A stretch of 64,000 nt of DNA from Adiantum capillus-veneris (lineage: Eukaryota; Streptophyta; Polypodiopsida; Polypodiales; Pteridaceae): positions 172,920,740 to 172,984,739 of the forward strand of contig CM043944.1 in NCBI GenBank assembly GCA_014529385.2, in the 5' to 3' direction. Position 1 is the stretch's first letter. Each line of letters opens with the position of its first letter. A program made the translations under genes and the position numbers. Below the pieces are notes generated by a model, which worked only from the letters and a program-made list of their open reading frames with translations, had not been told where the DNA came from and did no database searches. Below are positions 9,941-21,464 of the stretch, one piece after another.

Positions 9941-11635
9941 GACATGTTCTGTAATTGGCAAGGGATAATTATCCCTTATGGTTGCTGCATTCACCTTTTT
10001 GAGGTTTACACACACCCGTAGTTTTCCATTCTTCTTGGGAACTACCACAATGGGTGACACCCAATCTGTATGTTCTATTTCATAGATGAACTCTGCTTCC
10101 ATCAGTTTATCAATCTCTTCCTTGATTCGTTTGGCAAATGTATCATTATATGTATAAGGACGTTGTTTGCTAGGTTTTGCATCCGATTTTAAAGGAATTG
10201 TATGTTGGCATATCAATGGATCAACTCCTTCGAGGTCTTTATAGGACCAAGCGAACACATCTTTATACTTCGTGAGAAGTTGTGTTAGATGCACTTCCTC
10301 CTCAGGCTGTAAATCGTTAGCTATATAGACCGACTGAGGCTTTTCACCTGATTCTGCGAGGTCTATTCTTTTTGCATTTTCAGGCCCATCGTAAGATTCT
10401 TGGTTGGTTCTCTCCCTGATTGGTGGTGTCATGATAATTTTTCTATCTTGGATAGTAAATTTCCTATAGTGTGGTGGTACGTTCATGTTACTCTTTTCTG
10501 ACTCTCCTTTACCATCACTATCTTCTTCAGTAGTCCATATCTCTCTCAAAGACCTTTTCAATTCTTGGTATTTCTGTTTACGCTCCAGTTTGGTCCACTC
10601 GTGGTCTTTTGTTGATTCTTTTTCTGATTTTTGTGACTTTGTTTCGGTTCTAGCTTTTCTTTCCTGTTTTATTTCTTCTCGCGTTCGTTCTTTTCGATTT
10701 TCTAAGAATTTCCCTGATATTTGATCTTTCACACAATCCTCTGCATTTACAAGCATCAAATAGTGAGTTTTACCTTTTATCCTGGCCATCAGGTTCTCTC
10801 TCGCTTGCCTTCCAGCTCTTTTCCTCCTATAGCGTTCTTGGCGTCTAGGGTGTTGATTAGCAAAATCATAAAACTTGATATTTTCGGCTTCATTCCCACG
10901 CTCACTGGAGGTGTCTAAACACTCATTATCTGCCTCATCATTTACTTCCAATTGTTCAGAGGAGTTGTAAAATTGTTCTTGTGATGGGGGTTCGACCGTC
11001 TCTTTTTCTGGCACAACGCTTACCATGTAATAGGGTAGCACATCGTAGCCATCCTTATCGCAAAATTTTGTTGTTGGACTGTCGGTAATGGTACAGACAT
11101 CTAATGTTGCCAGTATGTGTTCCCATTCTATAGGCTCCAAGGCATCTTCAGGAAAAGGTTCCGAAATATACTCTTTGTCCTCAATTGCTCTTTCTAAGAC
11201 GCATTCCTCTTTTCTTAAGCTTCCACAACGTGAAGCTCCGCACATCCATAGCTCTTTTGGTTGCCCTAACCATGCTGGTAGTTCTGATCTTGCTATTGTA
11301 GCCGAATCAAATTCTTCCACAGGTGTTTGGTTTACATCTTTGTAACTATGATCTTTCACGTGTATTTTAGTTGTCGTCTCACCATGTCTGAGGTATATGT
11401 GGTCATAGCCCCAACCTTGGACCATCTTCAGTTGCCGCATGAATGGTCGTCCCAAGATTATCTCACAATTGTTCTTTTTGTCGAAATTGACTATTGCAAA
11501 TGTATGCTCATACTCGATCCCGCACGAAGTGACAATTACTTTTTCCAAGAGTCTGAGAGGCTTCTCCATGAACCCATCTACCAATTGCAGCTTCATTCTG
11601 GTAGCCCTCAGAGCTGGTTTTCCCCATTTTTTTCA
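9941..11635 (-). pseudogene. First protease C-terminal half, linker and RT N-terminus of element A
   Basis: The frame opens with the second half of the gag-proximal protease (IILGRPFMRQLKM), then a long acidic/basic linker, then the RT start (PYTYNDTFAKRI, WVSPIVVVPKKNGKLRVCV, NYPLPITEHVLERV). TGA at 11633-11635 at the upstream edge replaces a Trp conserved in element C (KEVWKKWGKPAL). The frame runs out near 9935 by frameshift within the RT. Confidence 0.85.
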
Positions 11636-12403
11636 GATTTCCTTGGTGGCGATAGCAACTCCCGCTCCACTGTCAAGAATAGCTTTGGAAACTACTCCTT
11701 GGAATTCTACCGGTAGCGTCGTGTTTCCGTCTTCTCCCTCGCAATATTCTCCAACCTTATTCAATGGTACCGGCCTAGTGTTTAGGTTAGGCTTGTCCAA
11801 CTCCCTGATTCCTTCTTGTAGTTTCAAGGTGGGGTCTTTCACTCCAAATTTTTCTAGGCATTTTCCTACTGTGGTCCACATGTTTGGCCTTAACCTTAGG
11901 AGTTCTGCTAACGTGATTGTGCATGCCACCGGGGTGGATAACAACTCAATCAATCCTTGTGAATCCATCACCTTGTTAGAATAAAGTCTTTGAGATGGGA
12001 GTGCTCTCACTTCTGACTTAGCTTCATATTCTCCTAGGTAAGAGGGTAAAGTTCTCAAAGAGTCTGGTTGGCTGTGCCTCGAACTAATAGATCTTTGGTC
12101 TCCCCCTTGTGAATGTATCTCAAAGTTCATTTGTGATCTTGCCTCAAATTCTTCAATAGGAGGTAAGATCACGTTCTTTTCTTTTCTTGTGCTATTCATG
12201 TGGTCACTCATCCTATTAGCCTCGTTGGCCTCTCAGATTTGCTTCCACAGATCATCTAGACCGTTATCGTCCTTTCCCATTTCTGCCAATATTTTAGGAT
12301 GGACCCCGTCACTTGCCTCATCGGTGGTATTTGGCACTATGATAGGCTCTCCTCTGGACTCATAATCATTAGTGAGTCTTTCCTTTGTTTCTTCATGTTT
12401 CTC
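11636..12403 (-). pseudogene. First aspartic protease (N-terminal half) of element A
   Basis: The retropepsin signature ILDSGAGVAIA has its catalytic Asp codon at 11672-11674. It is preceded by a conserved PVPLNKVGEYCEGEDGNTTLPVEF block also present in element C. This protease normally cleaves the gag-pol polyprotein. The frame is continuous with the gag frame except for in-frame stops, at 12404-12406 and near 12232-12234 (minus strand). Confidence 0.8.
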
Positions 12404-13465
12404 TCATGTTGGTTGGGTAGGGGTTGGAGCTGGTGCGTCATGGCAATTTGCCGGTTTACCCAACGGGTCTTCCATCAATGATTGAGCCGTCTCAATCATC
12501 TTTTTACACATATCCAACCTTTGTTTTTCTATTTCCACATATGGATAAGTCATCCACCTTTGCTCCTGGGTTTGGTTTTTTTTAAGTCGAGCTTCATAAG
12601 CTTTTAGAAGCGCATCCAGCTGCTCATTTACCTTGTCTGCCAGTACAGATCCTCCTGATCCTACACTTTTGGGCTCTGCTATTTCCTTAGGTGCTATGGT
12701 TGCTGTGGTGTGTGAGCTTAAGCTAGCTAGATCTTCTAACCGCTCCAATCTATTCTTTGTATGTTTCAACTCATCGGATAGGGCTGTTTGCTCTCGTTCT
12801 TTCCTGGCTTTCCTACGCGCCTTTCTCGCTTTCCAAGTGATTCTCTGATTTTTTGTTTCTGAGCTTTGGGCATCTATTTTTGGTTCTTCTATTATGGGTT
12901 CGTTCGTCCTTCTTTGGGCTTGGGCCCGTGTTACCGCCTGAATAGGCATGATTGTTTCATTTTCCGATCCTCTACTGGAAAGTACTGTTTCCAACAGGTT
13001 CAAGGTGATTTTTGCTCCTTTGCTCGGGTTTTTAGGGCAATCGGGAATCAAATGAGTAATTCCACATTCTGGGCAATACGCATTGACTCTAATGATTTCA
13101 TCATGAGGACAGTCTCTCAGCCAATGGTCTCCGCCACATTTGTAACAAGGGCCCTTGGGTTGTTGAGGTGCTCCTTGAGCCCCTCGTTGTTGGTAAGCCT
13201 GTCTCTGTCCGCCCATGCCTCCATTGGCTATGAACAATAATGTTCGTTCATCTAAGCTATATCTTCCTTCTCCTGCGGCCTATGCAGCAGTTGGAGGTCC
13301 TTGATTCCCTATCATGCTCCATGGTTCGTGTGTTGAGAGTTCTTCCGGTGGATAATAGACAGGGTTTGCCGCATATCCATTGGGATCTTCATAATATGCA
13401 TGCATCGGCACCAAACCCTTTTCTTCTGATTCAGTTACCGTTGGTGTGTATCTTATACCAACTGG
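12404..13465 (-). pseudogene. Nucleocapsid region of element A gag
   Basis: Two zinc knuckles stand close together, CYKCGGDHWLRDC and CPECGITHLIPDC, both with spacing CX2CX3HX4C, one residue shorter between Cys2 and His than the usual retroviral knuckle. They would bind the RNA genome during packaging. A basic, coiled-coil-prone region (KARKARRKARKEREQ) follows, then a segment shared with element C (QEQRWMTYPYVEIEKQRL). A stop near 13280 and one at 13466-13468 interrupt the frame. Confidence 0.8.
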
Positions 13466-14521
13466 TCATAAACCTGGTAGGGGTGGTTGTTGCCCCAACA
13501 CCGGTTGTGGTCTTTCTACTCCTACAGGTCCTGGTAAGTTGCCTGCTTGATATCTAGGCATCGATGGAACTTGTGGGGAAGCTACGGGTGCTTGGGGAGC
13601 GTAAGGTCTCTCCCTCACATATCCCTTGTTATAGTAACATTCCTCGGTCCCATGGTTTGTCCATTTTTGTTCATTAGCACACCACTTGGGCTGTCTAGCC
13701 TGGGGTTTGGCGTACAAGTTGATCTTTTTTAGCACTTCATCTACGAGCTGCTCCTGGTTTACCTCTATTTCTCCTTTCAGTGTGGCCTTTGAAGACTTGC
13801 TCCCACTTTGTTGTGAAGATGAATCGTCATCAAGGTCCTTGAACTCCCCTTCTTTGTAGACCGCACAATTGTCCACAAGGTACAGAGCCTCCTTGGTCAA
13901 CTCATTCAACGTCGTGCTCCTCTTCATATGTAAGTCTTTCTGGAGATCTGCATTCCTTAGTCCTTGGATGAATATCAGCATAAGTCTGGACTGAGTTGGC
14001 AGTTCTTCGACAGGACAGAACTTAACATATCTTTTCAATCTTAGGGCTGCCTTCCGTATAGATTCTCCATCTTTTTGTTTGAATTTATGGATTTGTGAGA
14101 CAGTATTATGAGCTATTCCCCTTTGAGAGAATTCCCCAATAAACTCGTCAAACACTTCCTCCATCGACTCAAAGTCTCTACGCTCCACAGAGTCAAACCA
14201 AGTTGCAGCATCATCCTCTAGGGTTAGTCCAAACCCTGCAAATTGGGTAGGAAAGTCTAACACCTCTTCTGCTCTTATTACACGCACAAAGGCTGCTACA
14301 TGATCTCTTGGGTATCTGTTTCCTGTGTATTTCTTATTTACCCATTTTTGCACTTGAGAAGGTCTAATTCTGCGATGGTCTACAAACCTCATCATTGGAT
14401 CACCCCGTCCAAGTCTATACACCTCCTCAGGCCTTCTGTAATAGGTTGGATCCTCGCCCAATGGTGCTCCTAAGCCATAATTTCTAACGATTCTCGCTGG
14501 AGGTGGTTCTTCTCTTCGAAC
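13466..14521 (-). pseudogene. Capsid (Retrotrans_gag-like) domain of element A
   Basis: The segment contains the retrotransposon gag core: RPSQVQKWVNKKYTG, then FAGFGLTLEDDAATWFDSV, FDEFIGEFSQRGIAHNTVSQ, and KRYVKFCPVEELPTQSRLML. It closely matches element C at 24760-25300. The product forms the virus-like particle. The frame is shared with the regions before and after; TGA codons at 14522-14524 and 13466-13468 bound it. Confidence 0.85.
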
Positions 14522-15655
14522 TCATTCCATGGGTGGTGCTCCAAGCTCGGTCGACCCTTGTGTCTTTGGCTTACTCTCTGCTTGATATCTTGAATAGTGT
14601 GGTGGTTCTCGCAAATCCCTGAGCCCTCGTGCGGCTGGATTACCAACTCGGTTTTGGTCTGGTTCCATTGTTGTACTCTGTCGAAGCCATGCCTGCAATG
14701 ATGGCTGGTTTGCTGGTTGGTCTTGGTTGTTGAATGCTTGCGGTCTGGTGGAATGTGATGTAGTGTCATACTCATCTGAAAAAGGATTGGTTGACTTGCT
14801 TGGGGTGTGGATGGCTCTCGGCATTTCCTTAGGGGCATATGCTGATGCTCCTGAACCTGTTGCTCTTTCTACTTCCTCTAGGAGAATACGTTAGTATTCT
14901 CGCCCGTATCTATCAACAAAAACTATGCCCTTCCCCGTAGCAGTTTCATAAGAGAATAAGTAAAAAACCTTGTCTTTGCTTAGTTCGTTTACGTATGGTT
15001 CTTTGTTGCGAAAGTAAGAGACAATACCCTCGCTCTCGTGTTTGTAGATTCCCACATTCTCGTTATAAGTTGGAATCCTGATTGTTTTCTTATCGTACAT
15101 AAAAATAGCTCCGTGCCGATCAATGTTTGGTGGCGGCTCTTGAGTTTCTGAAACCATTTTCCCTTTAGCCACGTTATCTCCATATCTGTTGTAATCTTCA
15201 GGGTTGCTCACTATTAAATAGTGGTTCCCCTTTTTGTCTCGGAATCTATCTCCATCATCATACACGCGGATTATCTCCAATCTTTGTGCTGGCCTCTCTT
15301 CAATACAAATGCACTTGCGGCCTCGATAGTCAGAATAGACTAGGGCTCCTCTTGAGTTTGTTCCCTCTAAGAAGATCACCGTAAGCCTGGAATCATTCAA
15401 AGGATTTTGGGAGGTGCTTCCTCCTCACATAGGTCCATCATAGGTGAAACCTCCTGGCTGTTGACTACCCATCATGAAGAAAGATTTGTCTGACGAAGTG
15501 TCAGTATCACTACCTTCCTCAATAATCGGTGCTAGAGGATCTAACCTTGCCTGGGTTACACTCTCTTTGGTGGACACTAAGCTACCTTGGTCACCTGCCA
15601 CCCTCTGGTCTCTAACAATGTATCTTCCTGATCTTAAATTCATCAAACTTATCAA
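14522..15655 (-). pseudogene. N-terminal gag region of element A
   Basis: One minus-strand frame starts at the ATG at 15653-15655 (or the next Met of the MNLRSGR motif). TGA (15425-15427), TAA (14891-14893) and TGA (14522-14524) interrupt it. MNLRSGR also opens the gag of element B. A later block ending VDRYGREY matches VDKYGREY in element C, so an unnamed N-terminal gag domain is conserved. The part from 14524 to 14890 is Pro/Gln/Ser-rich and probably disordered. Confidence 0.75.
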
Positions 15656-16064
15656 TGCAACTTATCACAAGTTCAACCACTAACCTGGCAATGGATCAGT
15701 TTCTGCACAACTTCTTGCTTTGTTGCTAAATATACCTGTACACAAGAGTTTTAATTTCGGCAATTGAATCAAAGCATTTACCTGCTAGAGCTTATCTTAG
15801 TAATGATTGGTATAACTGGAGAGTTAATCTCAACCACTACTGTATTTTATACACTGTTGATGTTCTGAATTAGGTTGCTAGTCTGAAACAGTACTTCTCT
15901 CTGATGTTGGCCAATTTACGCGAAAAAGCTTGAATTCAGTCTTTGCTTTGTCAAATGGGCAATCAAGGTCCAAATTCACTTATGAAAGAAGTTCTGGAAC
16001 CCTTAAGCCAAATGGAACCTCACTGTCTAGGCCATGTCAAATTTTCTCTGCAGTATGGCCCAAT

Positions 16065-16088
16065 AAACATCCTACGCGTAGGATATCT
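16065..16088. repeat. 24-nt palindrome copy (two changes)
   Basis: Member of the AGACATCCTACG inverted family with one change in each arm, in the element A leader. Confidence 0.8.
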
Positions 16089-16340
16089 CCTGCTGTATTT
16101 TGCCTGGACATTTGCACTATTGTTTCCCCTTGTTTTGCTGAGCTTACAGCTGCTTTTACTTTTTGATTAGGACTTCTATAAGCTGGTCAATGAGTCAGAA
16201 ATCTGTTCCGACGGCCAGTTGATGGTATTGATCAGTCTAATCAACTCCAAATTGGACCAAAATTGCCTAGCAGGCTTGCTTTAGGCTATATAACACCTTA
16301 CACTGCTCAAAGTCAAATTTTGGCTTCATTTTCTTGCATT

Positions 16341-16364
16341 AGACATCCTACGCGTAGGATGTCT
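16341..16364. repeat. 24-nt palindrome copy (perfect)
   Basis: Perfect 12+12 inverted repeat with half-site AGACATCCTACG, 125 bp before the next copy. Confidence 0.95.
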
Positions 16365-16465
16365 TTTTCATCAGAATGGCTTTAAACTCAAGACTTAAGC
16401 TCTCCTAGAGTTGCTGATCACCTTGGTATACTCAGATTTCAGTTTGGAGTCCCAAATCACTAAGA

Positions 16466-16489
16466 AGACATCCTACGCGTAGGATGTCT
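16466..16489. repeat. 24-nt palindrome copy (perfect)
   Basis: Perfect copy in the element A leader, close to the insertion site of element B. Confidence 0.95.
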
Positions 16490-16544
16490 TTTTGGCATGT
16501 TTGACCCCAGATTTGTTCCACAGCTTCCCCTTGATGTTAGTATC

Positions 16545-17167
16545 TATTAACCCTCATGGCTCACGGACACCCTATCACCTACAAGACGGATGTTGTAACC
16601 TACGGTGGACATTGTATTATTTATTTGGTAGAGTCAGGTATCGGGCTTGTCGGTCCAATAGAAAAAGGGTAAGAGTGATCGCCGATGAGAGGCGCACTCT
16701 AGCTGGGACATTCAAGGGATTAGTTGGCTAAGCATGGGTGCCAAAGTGTGAATGGGGTGAGCTCATATAAAAGCCAACTAAACCTAAAATTCACTCATTC
16801 TCTCATTTGTGCAATAGAAGAGTGCTCTTGCTCCATCTCCATCTCCATCTTCTTCTTCTTCACCTCCTTGTGTGTGTGTGTGTGTGTATGTGAGAGAGAG
16901 AGAGAGAGAGAGACAGAGACAGAGAGAGAGCGTGATCGAGCATTGTGGCGCCACGACGGCGGTGAAGCGGTTGAGTGCGACGTAGCGGCGTCTCCTTCTT
17001 CTTCGCAGCGAGGAATCCTCCACGACAGGAGCATAGAGCGGTGAGTGACACACCATTGCCCTCTTTTGAGCTTACTAGTTAAGCTAGTTGTGTGCTTAGA
17101 GCCGTCTATGGCTCACACACAGTGTTAGGCAAGGCCCTTGCTTCGACAGTGCGGCAAGGAGCGCACA
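16545..17167 (+). repeat. 5' LTR of element B
   Basis: Matches 40521-41173. It begins TATTAACCCTC where the other copy has TGTTAACCCTC, so the terminal TG has decayed to TA. It ends GCGCACA. TATAAAAG at 16765-16772 is the likely TATA box. A short TG/AG microsatellite sits at about 16868-16930; this tract is much longer in the other LTR and explains the length difference. Confidence 0.93.
16765..16772 (+). promoter_or_regulatory. Probable TATA box in element B 5' LTR
   Basis: TATAAAAG, conserved at 40742-40749 in the 3' LTR. About 30 bp downstream lies the pyrimidine-rich start region of the transcribed LTR. Confidence 0.6.
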
Positions 17168-17171
17168 TTTT

Positions 17172-17189
17172 TGGCGCCGTTGCCGGGGA
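17172..17189 (+). other. Primer binding site of element B (tRNA-Asp type)
   Basis: TGGCGCCGTTGCCGGGGA, four bases after the LTR end, is complementary to the 3' end of plant tRNA-Asp (ending GGCGCCA). It primes minus-strand cDNA synthesis. Confidence 0.93.
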
Positions 17190-18234
17190 ATCGCCCTGCA
17201 CTAAGCCCAAGAGGCACATTGTGCTTCTCCTATGAGTTGTTTGTAGTAGGAAAGAAGAGGAAGAGGAAGAGGAATGAGTTATTTTTCTGCAAGTTGTTAA
17301 TTTCTGTATTGTCTGCAAGTTCTGTGATTTCTGCATAATGTTGTGTTTTCTGTTTGCACACAGTCTTTGCACGGTTAGTAGTCGTTAGCTTGTTCGCAGT
17401 GAATGAATAAGTAGGAAGGCAGTTAGCAATTTCTGTTTGCACACAGTCTGCACACAGTTTTCTGTCAAGGTTTGCCTGCACACAGTCTTTGCACAGTAAG
17501 ATAGTGAGAGAGGAAGTAGGTGGACAGTTAGCCCACTGTCACTAAGCAGTTAGCAGAGTGGTTAACAGATTAGTTAGTAGATTAGTTAGTGGTTAGCAGC
17601 ACTGTTAGTAAGTAGATAAGGTAGTGAGTTGTCTGTGAGCTGTTGACAGAGAGGTTAGGTAGGTGTTGACAGTGTGTGTGGCCAAGAAAGGGTCACCTAA
17701 ACCGCGCGCGGTCATCGCCTTTTTTTTTTTTAAAACCGAAAATATTTAAGCGTGAGTGACTGGGGAGCTACACTAAAATTTTGATCAGGATCGGGATCAT
17801 TTCCCCAAGCCCAAGCCCAAGCCCAAGCCTCAGTCCTATGATATATACTAGACTCACTCTTATATATATACCCTACTCCCACAAGAGGGAATGAGAGCAT
17901 GTGGGGCAAGTCCTCCACTCTCCTCCCTTCTCTTCCCACTTGCACCCTTAGACTTTCTAATTTGGGCCTAGTTCCCTACTAGAAATTGACGGTTTTAGGG
18001 ATTCCGAGGGCATAAAGTGACCAAACGGAGGGCTGTAAAGCACGGCACGTCCCTCTGACCGAGACGCTCATTTTGAGCTATCATACGTTCTATTCTATAG
18101 CTGGGTCAGAAAAAAAGGACCAAAAAATCAAAAAATAAATAAATAAGAAAAGACTTGGGTTGCAAAACACCCAAAATTACTAGGTGAGCAGCCTTCACGG
18201 GCACTCACTGACACTTCTAGGGGATCCAAGTCAT
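17190..18234 (+). other. Leader of element B
   Basis: About 1 kb without a convincing coding frame. It holds repeated short words such as GTTAGCAG/TTAGTAG, CACACAGTC and a CCAAGC hexamer run (17804-17829). The last part is A-rich before gag. Confidence 0.6.
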
Positions 18235-19665
18235 ATGAACCTACGCTCTGGACGAGTGTTAGAGCACGAGCATATTGGTAGTGCCTCCATTTACGCGGGC
18301 ACCCATTATTCCTCCACCCTAGGTTCTGGACCTTCGGCCGGAACTCAAGGTAGCGCGACCCAAGATCCTCATATCGCGTCTAGTGATTCTTCCTCTGACT
18401 ACGAAGTCATGGAGGGGTATCCTACACCAAACCCTGATAGTTCAAGTCAAGACATGCATGCCATGGGCCCACGGCCCGGGTCCAGCGTGTTTAGCCGCTT
18501 AAAAGAGACCCTTAGTAGAGCTACTCGCTCCGAACATGCGGTTAATGAAATAAATGAAAGGAGTGGGGAAGTAAATTCTTCATCCATGCCTAAAATAGAC
18601 CCTATGCTTCTTGAGAGTGTGCATATGAATGTTCCATCTACTGCACCTCTTGATCCTTTAGGACTATCTCCCTCTGAGGTTTTACTACCCGATGGTAGGA
18701 GTCTTGCCGAAGTACAAGAGATCGAACGCTATATGCAAGCAACAAAGGAGAGGGAAATTGAGAACCTACGAAGGCTAGAACAAAGTCGAGCCCTGAAAGC
18801 AAAGGCTCCTATGACAACAATCATGCCAGCTGAGCAACCGAGTGCTCCCAAGGTAGCAGTCACGGAGGGGCAAGAGATGGGGAGCAATAATGCTTCCACT
18901 TTGAGGGAAACCTCCAGCACGCCAGGCCTAGATGGGATATTCCTAAACGAAAATTGGGAGTATGACCTACAAGCAAAAGCTTTACCTGATCGGTACACAG
19001 GACACACCTATCATGTGGGTTGGTTAGATGTTCTACAATCCACATCGGGTGCTACTAGCATAGATGAGCAACAACAGAAAGTCTGTGATGTCCTCCATAG
19101 GATTGTCGAGTTAGAAAGACAGAACACAGGGATCAACATGCCTTCAATAGGCCTAATGAGATTCTTGGATACGGGAAAGGCCAACCAACCAACCCTATCA
19201 CAAATGGAGACTCCCTCAGTGAGCCCCATTGATCCTCCATATGTTGTTTCTCCACAAGCCTTAGTACAATCTGAGCCCACAAGTGGCAGCTTTACCTTCC
19301 CAGATCTAGCTCATCTTTCTCTTAATGACACTACGGCTACCATGCATATCCCAGTGGTGAGCATGACAAGAAGTACACCATGGAGTTCATTTGTTAACTT
19401 TGCGCCGATGCCTAGTAGCACAGTGCCCCCAACTATACCTACATGTATGTATCAATCATGTGCACCTGTCGTACCTCAGCCTCATGTAGCTCCTACACCT
19501 CCGATTATTCCAAGAGCTTACAATCCACAATGGAATTATCCATGCTCCTATACAAGTGGAGCCATGCCATTTAATAATAACATGCCATATCAGGCACCCC
19601 CTATGCCTAGGGCCACGCCTGTAAACTTTGGACCACCGTCTGGTACACCACCATACGAAATATGA
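18235..19665 (+). pseudogene. N-terminal gag region of element B
   Basis: The chosen ATG at 18235 opens MNLRSGR, the same start motif as element A gag. About 475 codons follow, Ser/Pro/Thr-rich and mostly disordered-looking, with a Glu/Arg-rich helical stretch near 18700-18790. The last part is proline-rich. A TGA at 19663-19665 stops it, but the same frame continues directly into the capsid region, so this is one broken gag rather than two genes. Confidence 0.75.
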
Positions 19666-21228
19666 GACCCAAGAGCCACGCGTATGCCAAGGCCAAGGCC
19701 AACTCCCATCTCACATGTGATTCCAGGATCACATACACCCATTATACCTGCTCAAATAGGAGATTTGGCAGCATTTGCTCAAACTATCGATCGCTCTATT
19801 GCGGAAAACATGCGTAGTGCGCCTGATAGAGAGCCTAGGAGCAAGGCAGTTCAAGTAGCTAAGCTCACACAGAAATTCAGTGGAGACGGAGATGCTAGAA
19901 AGCATATGGAAGTCTTTGAACATGTGTGCGATTCCTTGGAAGAGCACAATGAGCTACATAAGTGCAAGGCTTTGAGTTTGACCCTAAGCGGAAAGGCTGG
20001 AGATTGGTATAGAACCTTAAGAGTAGAAGAGAAAACGATCTACTCTACTCTTAGGAGACTGTTCTTAAAAGAATACATACGAGAGGGAGTACTTTGGGGT
20101 GTAGCCTCTCAGCTCCAGAAAGCCCAACGAGAAGAAGGTGAATACGTGAGAGACTTCATTAGTCGCCTAAAGAATTTGAATTCTCGATGCAATCCAAACG
20201 AGCGATTCAACAACAACCAATTGCTCGATAGATTCATTAGGGGACTACGACATGAAAGTATTTATAATGGCCTAGTCATTAGAGGTATCACTACTTGGAA
20301 AGCAGTCACCATGAATGCAATCCAATTGGAGGATAATTTAATGATTGCAGGAGAAAGAGTGTCTACCGAACCAAAGTCTAGTAGCTCGCAAGCATCAGAG
20401 CATGAGCCAATGAAGATAAATCCAATCGTGAAAGAGCAAACGATATCTGAGATGACTTTGGCAGATCTCACCAAGGCCATCCAAGAAAGCCTTAGGGGTA
20501 ATCATGCTCCACAAAACACTCGTATGTATCCAAGAAGGGAGCAACAATGGTGCTCAATCTACTTGGGCCCACATACTACGAGTGAATGCCCTACTTTCAG
20601 AGTAAAGTTTAACGGGACTTGTAACGCGTGTGGTAGGTATGGCCATCAAGCGAAGGATTTCCTAATGCTTAAACGCATCATGGAAAATAGACCGCCTATA
20701 GCTTGGGCAGACTCACCTCAAGTTCCTGCATTCATGCCTACCCCACCCATGGAGCAACAGTTGCCATTACAGCACATGGTCCCTAGAACCCAAAATGTGG
20801 TCCAAACCACACCGTTGCCACCTCCAGTGCTAGGACCGCAACCCCCTCATCCAAGAGTTACACCTATGAACCAAATAGGTTGCGAGTCATCTAGTACATA
20901 TGTAGATTGCGAAGAGGACATAGACTCTAGTATCACCTATGGAGTCGACATGCTTGAGGAGTGTCCCATGTACTATATGGAAGACCATTGGGGACAAATC
21001 AAACCGGTATATCAAGCTACTGCGCTAGCAAGAGGCCAAAACATTAATAGTTTGGCCAGGAGACAACCTCTTCAGTGCTACGAATGTGGTGGACCACATC
21101 GAGTAGCTGAGTGCCCCATTAGAATGCAAAAGAATGATGCACTAATGCAAACAAGTCAAGGGAGTGCATTGGCAATGCCAATACTCACTTGTAATCGTTG
21201 TGGCATAGATCATTTGATCGCACAGTGA
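19666..21228 (+). pseudogene. Capsid and nucleocapsid of element B gag
   Basis: The Retrotrans_gag core is seen in KLTQKFSGDGDARKHMEVF, LSLTLSGKAGDWYRTL, FLKEYIREGV and FISRLKNLNSRCNPNERF. Three zinc-knuckle-like motifs follow: CNACGRYGHQAKDF (final Cys replaced by Phe), CYECGGPHRVAEC (CX2CX3HX4C) and CNRCGIDHLIAQ, whose final Cys codon is replaced by the TGA at 21226-21228. It forms the particle and binds element RNA. Confidence 0.85.
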
Positions 21229-21464
21229 CCTAACAATCCAAACGCACCGAAAATCACACCATTGAACATAATAGAGATTGTTGATGGGACACCACCAACT
21301 ATAAACATAGCACCAGTGAATGCACTCACACGGTCGATGCTCCAAAAGCAAAATTACATCCTCGAAGAGAGAGATGCTGCATCCAGTGGCCGACCGAGAA
21401 AGAAGAAAACACGAAGAAAGAAATCATCCCTTAATGCTTCTAGCTCAAAACCTAGTTCAAAGAG
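21229..21464 (+). pseudogene. Element B gag-protease linker, left half (split by element C)
   Basis: The frame is continuous after the TGA at 21226-21228 and runs to the element C insertion point. It holds an APVNALTRS block (compare VTRAQAQ in A and C) and a basic KKKTRRKKSS patch. Coding resumes at 32116. Confidence 0.75.

Larger units (their letters stand above)
15656..16539 (-). other. Element A leader, gag-proximal part
   Basis: Non-coding leader between gag and the insertion point of element B. It contains three palindromes of the 24-nt family. Sequence near 16500-16535, read in reverse, matches the element C leader near 23635-23670, showing that this is leader and not host DNA. Confidence 0.75.

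Noticed and set aside
10485-10724. Plus-strand frames over element A (for example 9097-9336, 10485-10724, 11088-11345, 12866-13240)
   Set aside because: They are antisense shadows of minus-strand gag-pol, without conserved motifs.
16868-17051. Open frames rich in Arg-Glu, Ser-Leu, Thr-His or Val-Cys over TG and AG tracts (also at 40760-41062 and 47382-47810)
   Set aside because: These are translations of dinucleotide repeats in the LTRs or a microsatellite and have no coding character.
17172-17189. tRNA-Asp gene fragment
   Set aside because: Only the 18 bases complementary to the tRNA 3' end are present, next to an LTR; this is a primer binding site.
17804-17829. Telomere-like repeat
   Set aside because: The unit CCAAGC is not a plant telomere repeat and the run is only four to five units.
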